DNA from: an uncultured Myxococcales bacterium
GTDB taxonomy: Bacteria; Myxococcota_A; Polyangia; Polyangiales; Polyangiaceae
Direction of reading: 5' to 3'
Assembly: GCA_937902985.1 (NCBI GenBank)
Contig: CALFNG010000528.1
Location: 1-52,173, forward strand
DNA: 52,173 nt
Under the pieces are notes generated by a model that was not told the origin of the DNA, ran no database searches, and was given only the letters and a program-made list of their open reading frames with translations. The translations under genes and the position numbers were made by a program. Positions 50,778-52,173 of this stretch are shown one piece after another (the stretch's first letter is position 1; the number at the start of each line of letters is the position of its first letter).

Positions 50778-51338
50778 ATGGGCGAGCCGGCGAAGCGACG
50801 GGCCACCTACGAGGACCTTCTTGGCGTTCCGGCCAATCGCGTGGCCGAGATTGTCCACGGCGTGCTGGTCACACAGGCCCGACCTGCCGCGCCCCATGCG
50901 CAAGCCGCGTCGGCGCTCGGCGGCGAGCTCTTTCGGCCTTTTCGCCGCGGCAAGGGCGGGCCTGGCGGCTGGATCATCTTGTACGAGCCCGAGTTGCACC
51001 TCGGTGACGACGTGCTCGTGCCGGACCTCGCCGGGTGGCGACGCGAGCGGATGCCCGAGCTGCCGCACACCGCGGCGTTCGATCTGGCACCCGACTGGAT
51101 CTGCGAGGTCCTGTCGGTATCGACCGCAGCGCTCGACCGGTCCGACAAGCTCCCCATTTACGCTCGCGAGGGGGTTCGTAACGCCTGGCTGGTCGATCCG
51201 ATCGCGAAGACGCTCGAAGTCCTTCGCCTCGAGGGGCCGCACTGGCTGCTCATCGCCACGTGGAGCGGCGATCGCGAAGTGCGGGCCGAGCCGTTCGATG
51301 CGATCGGGTTGGAGCTCGGGGCGCTCTGGGCACGTTGA
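50778..51338 (+). CDS. Uma2-family (DUF820) PD-(D/E)XK nuclease-fold protein
   Basis: A 186-residue protein. ATYEDLLGVPANRVAEIVHG and PHAQAASALGGELFRPF open the fold; the core is LVPDLAGWRRERMP with the PD pair and WICEVLSVST with the E, followed by DKLPIYAREGVRNAWLVDP. This is the standard Uma2 layout. The family is amplified in cyanobacteria, myxobacteria and planctomycetes; its role is unknown, with nuclease activity predicted from fold. A degenerate second copy lies at 47888-48037. The ATG at 50778 is well placed. Confidence 0.9.
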   Translation: MGEPAKRRATYEDLLGVPANRVAEIVHGVLVTQARPAAPHAQAASALGGELFRPFRRGKGGPGGWIILYEPELHLGDDVLVPDLAGWRRERMPELPHTAAFDLAPDWICEVLSVSTAALDRSDKLPIYAREGVRNAWLVDPIAKTLEVLRLEGPHWLLIATWSGDREVRAEPFDAIGLELGALWAR

Positions 51339-51474
51339 GCAGAAGCTCTCCGGCACGACCGGTCTCTTGCGCACGACCGTCGTCGTCCGCGTCGACGAGA
51401 CCATGTGACGAAGGTGCATGCCCGGATCCTTTGCGGCCCCACGCCGAATTTGCGCCGGGACCGGCCCGAGGCGC

Positions 51475-51493
51475 TGCGCTTCGACAAAGCGCA
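51475..51493. promoter_or_regulatory. Hairpin TGCGCTT-CGACA-AAGCGCA
   Basis: Perfect 7-bp arms with a 5-nt loop, 137 bp past the Uma2 stop and 86 bp before the next gene. It may terminate the Uma2 transcript; no T-run follows. Confidence 0.35.
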
Positions 51494-51578
51494 TCGGCGG
51501 CATCGCTTATGCACGCCCCTTCCTTCGTGGGGCCGCAGTCAGGTGACCGCGAGCCCCCGGCTCCGGAGGGGTTCCGCC

Positions 51579-51959
51579 ATGGCAAGGAAGAAGGAAAAGA
51601 AGCTGGCCGACGAGAGTCAGCCCAAGGTCCTCAAGCCCAACCACACCCACGGCGCCGAAGTGGGCGCCGTGGCCGGTGAGGTCGCTGGCGGCCTTGTTGG
51701 ATCGCTCGCCGGACCGCCGGGCGCTGTAGCCGGCATGGTCATCGGTGCGATCGCAGGGACCCTCGTGGGGGGCGTGATGGATGATGAGGCCAAGCGCGCT
51801 CACATCCACGACGAAGACCTCGACGAGGAGATCGGCGTCACGTCCGGTGAGATCGGCGCTCCGAATCTCCGGCATCCGGCTGAAGGGACGAGCGCGATCG
51901 CGGCGGGGGCGCCGGCGATAGAAGGTGGCGCTGGAGGTCGCGCCGGGCCTCGACGGTGA
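51579..51959 (+). CDS. Glycine-zipper protein
   Basis: A 126-residue protein: a Lys-rich start (MARKKEKKLADE), then GAEVGAVAGEVAGGLVGSLA and GAVAGMVIGAIAGTLVGGVM, two glycine-zipper segments (GxxxG repeats) that would form tightly packed membrane or oligomeric helices, then an acidic tail. GGAGGGG lies about 8 nt before the ATG at 51579. Similar proteins occur singly in many bacteria; function is unknown. Earlier in-frame starts add an unconserved Arg-rich leader. Confidence 0.75.
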   Translation: MARKKEKKLADESQPKVLKPNHTHGAEVGAVAGEVAGGLVGSLAGPPGAVAGMVIGAIAGTLVGGVMDDEAKRAHIHDEDLDEEIGVTSGEIGAPNLRHPAEGTSAIAAGAPAIEGGAGGRAGPRR

Positions 51960-51971
51960 GACCCGACGCCT

Positions 51972-52173
51972 TCAAAGCGCGCCGACGCTCGCGAACACCT
52001 CGGCCTCCGAGGCGGCCGTCACCGCCCTTCCGAGCCAGCGCGTCAGCGTGTCGAGGTCCGAGCACGATGCGATCCGAGCGCGCCCGGCCTCGCTCAGCGC
52101 TACGGTACGGGCCACGAGCGCCGTCGCAATCCCGGCGCGAAGACCGTCGGCGCCGCGTTCGAGGCCTTCGGCA
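51972..52173 (-). CDS. C-terminal end of a Rpn/DUF4351-like nuclease-family protein, partial
   Basis: The open minus-strand frame entering from the right edge ends at a TGA at 51972-51974. Its 66 residues read EGLERGADGLRAGIAT, ARTVALSEAGRARIAS, CSDLDTLTRWLGRAVTAASE and VFASVGAL. The helical end with a Leu-Ser-x3-RxRI core followed by CxDLxTLxRWLxRAxTA matches the tail common to Rpn-type recombination-promoting nucleases and related PD-(D/E)XK proteins. It has no start in the window. It is convergent with the glycine-zipper gene (12 bp between stops). Confidence 0.6.
   Translation of the reverse strand, partial: AEGLERGADGLRAGIATALVARTVALSEAGRARIASCSDLDTLTRWLGRAVTAASEAEVFASVGAL

Noticed and set aside
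1-52173. tRNA, rRNA and riboswitch genes
   Set aside because: Visual search found no tRNA cloverleaf core sequences, rRNA segments or known riboswitch cores; a covariance-model scan would be needed to be sure.

Overview
The window is GC-rich (roughly 68-70% by eye) chromosomal bacterial DNA. It carries long lipoproteins with Ala/Ser/Pro or Gly/Asp linkers, a membrane-anchored Ser/Thr kinase, FHA-GGDEF and class III cyclase proteins, a DUF4388-DnaJ protein and many 4-bp RTGA gene overlaps. This combination suggests a myxobacterium or relative (Myxococcota/Deltaproteobacteria); that placement is inference, since no rRNA gene is present. I saw no rRNA, tRNA, CRISPR array or complete insertion sequence.

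Layout. 1-7.4 kb: 3' part of a large TPR/pseudo-transglutaminase protein, yebC-ruvC, a LolA-like carrier, an orphan DNA methylase and a 2Fe-2S ferredoxin. 7.4-13.2 kb (minus): an alpha/beta hydrolase and a four-gene BMP-type nucleoside ABC transporter operon. 13.3-16.8 kb: an M15-type peptidase, a porin-like barrel and a CCA/poly(A) polymerase. 16.8-22.3 kb: a decayed acyl-CoA dehydrogenase, an EmrAB-type efflux pair, a PadR regulator coupled to a tiny zinc-ribbon gene, and TrmO. 22.3-28.5 kb: a large secreted protein, FHA-GGDEF, RecQ and FKBP. 28.6-37 kb: an envelope lipid/glycan neighbourhood (CDP-alcohol phosphatidyltransferase, DPPR-synthase-like UbiA, HAD phosphatase, PA14 protein and two GT-C-like membrane proteins flanking a transposase remnant). 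37-42 kb: a FliR-like protein, a GxxExxY nuclease-fold gene bracketed by inverted repeats, HflX, an orphan PqqA-like peptide and EF-P. 42-52 kb: GH25 lysozyme, a TPR protein, a cyclase, a Ser/Thr kinase, DUF4388-DnaJ, HEPN/MNT, an ABC exporter, a Uma2 nuclease-fold gene plus a decayed second copy, a glycine-zipper protein and the tail of one more gene.

The observations most worth following are: (1) a dispersed 9-bp-periodic repeat family (five copies), one inverted pair of which encloses the GxxExxY PD-(D/E)XK gene; (2) an orphan PqqA-like RiPP precursor between efp and hflX with the Glu16/Tyr20 cross-link positions conserved; (3) a Ser/Thr kinase fused to an apparently intact MshEN c-di-GMP-binding module; (4) two genes, ubiA-like and hflX, whose conserved N-termini have no ATG/GTG/TTG start; (5) a Uma2 gene and a deletion-derived remnant that share a conserved leader.
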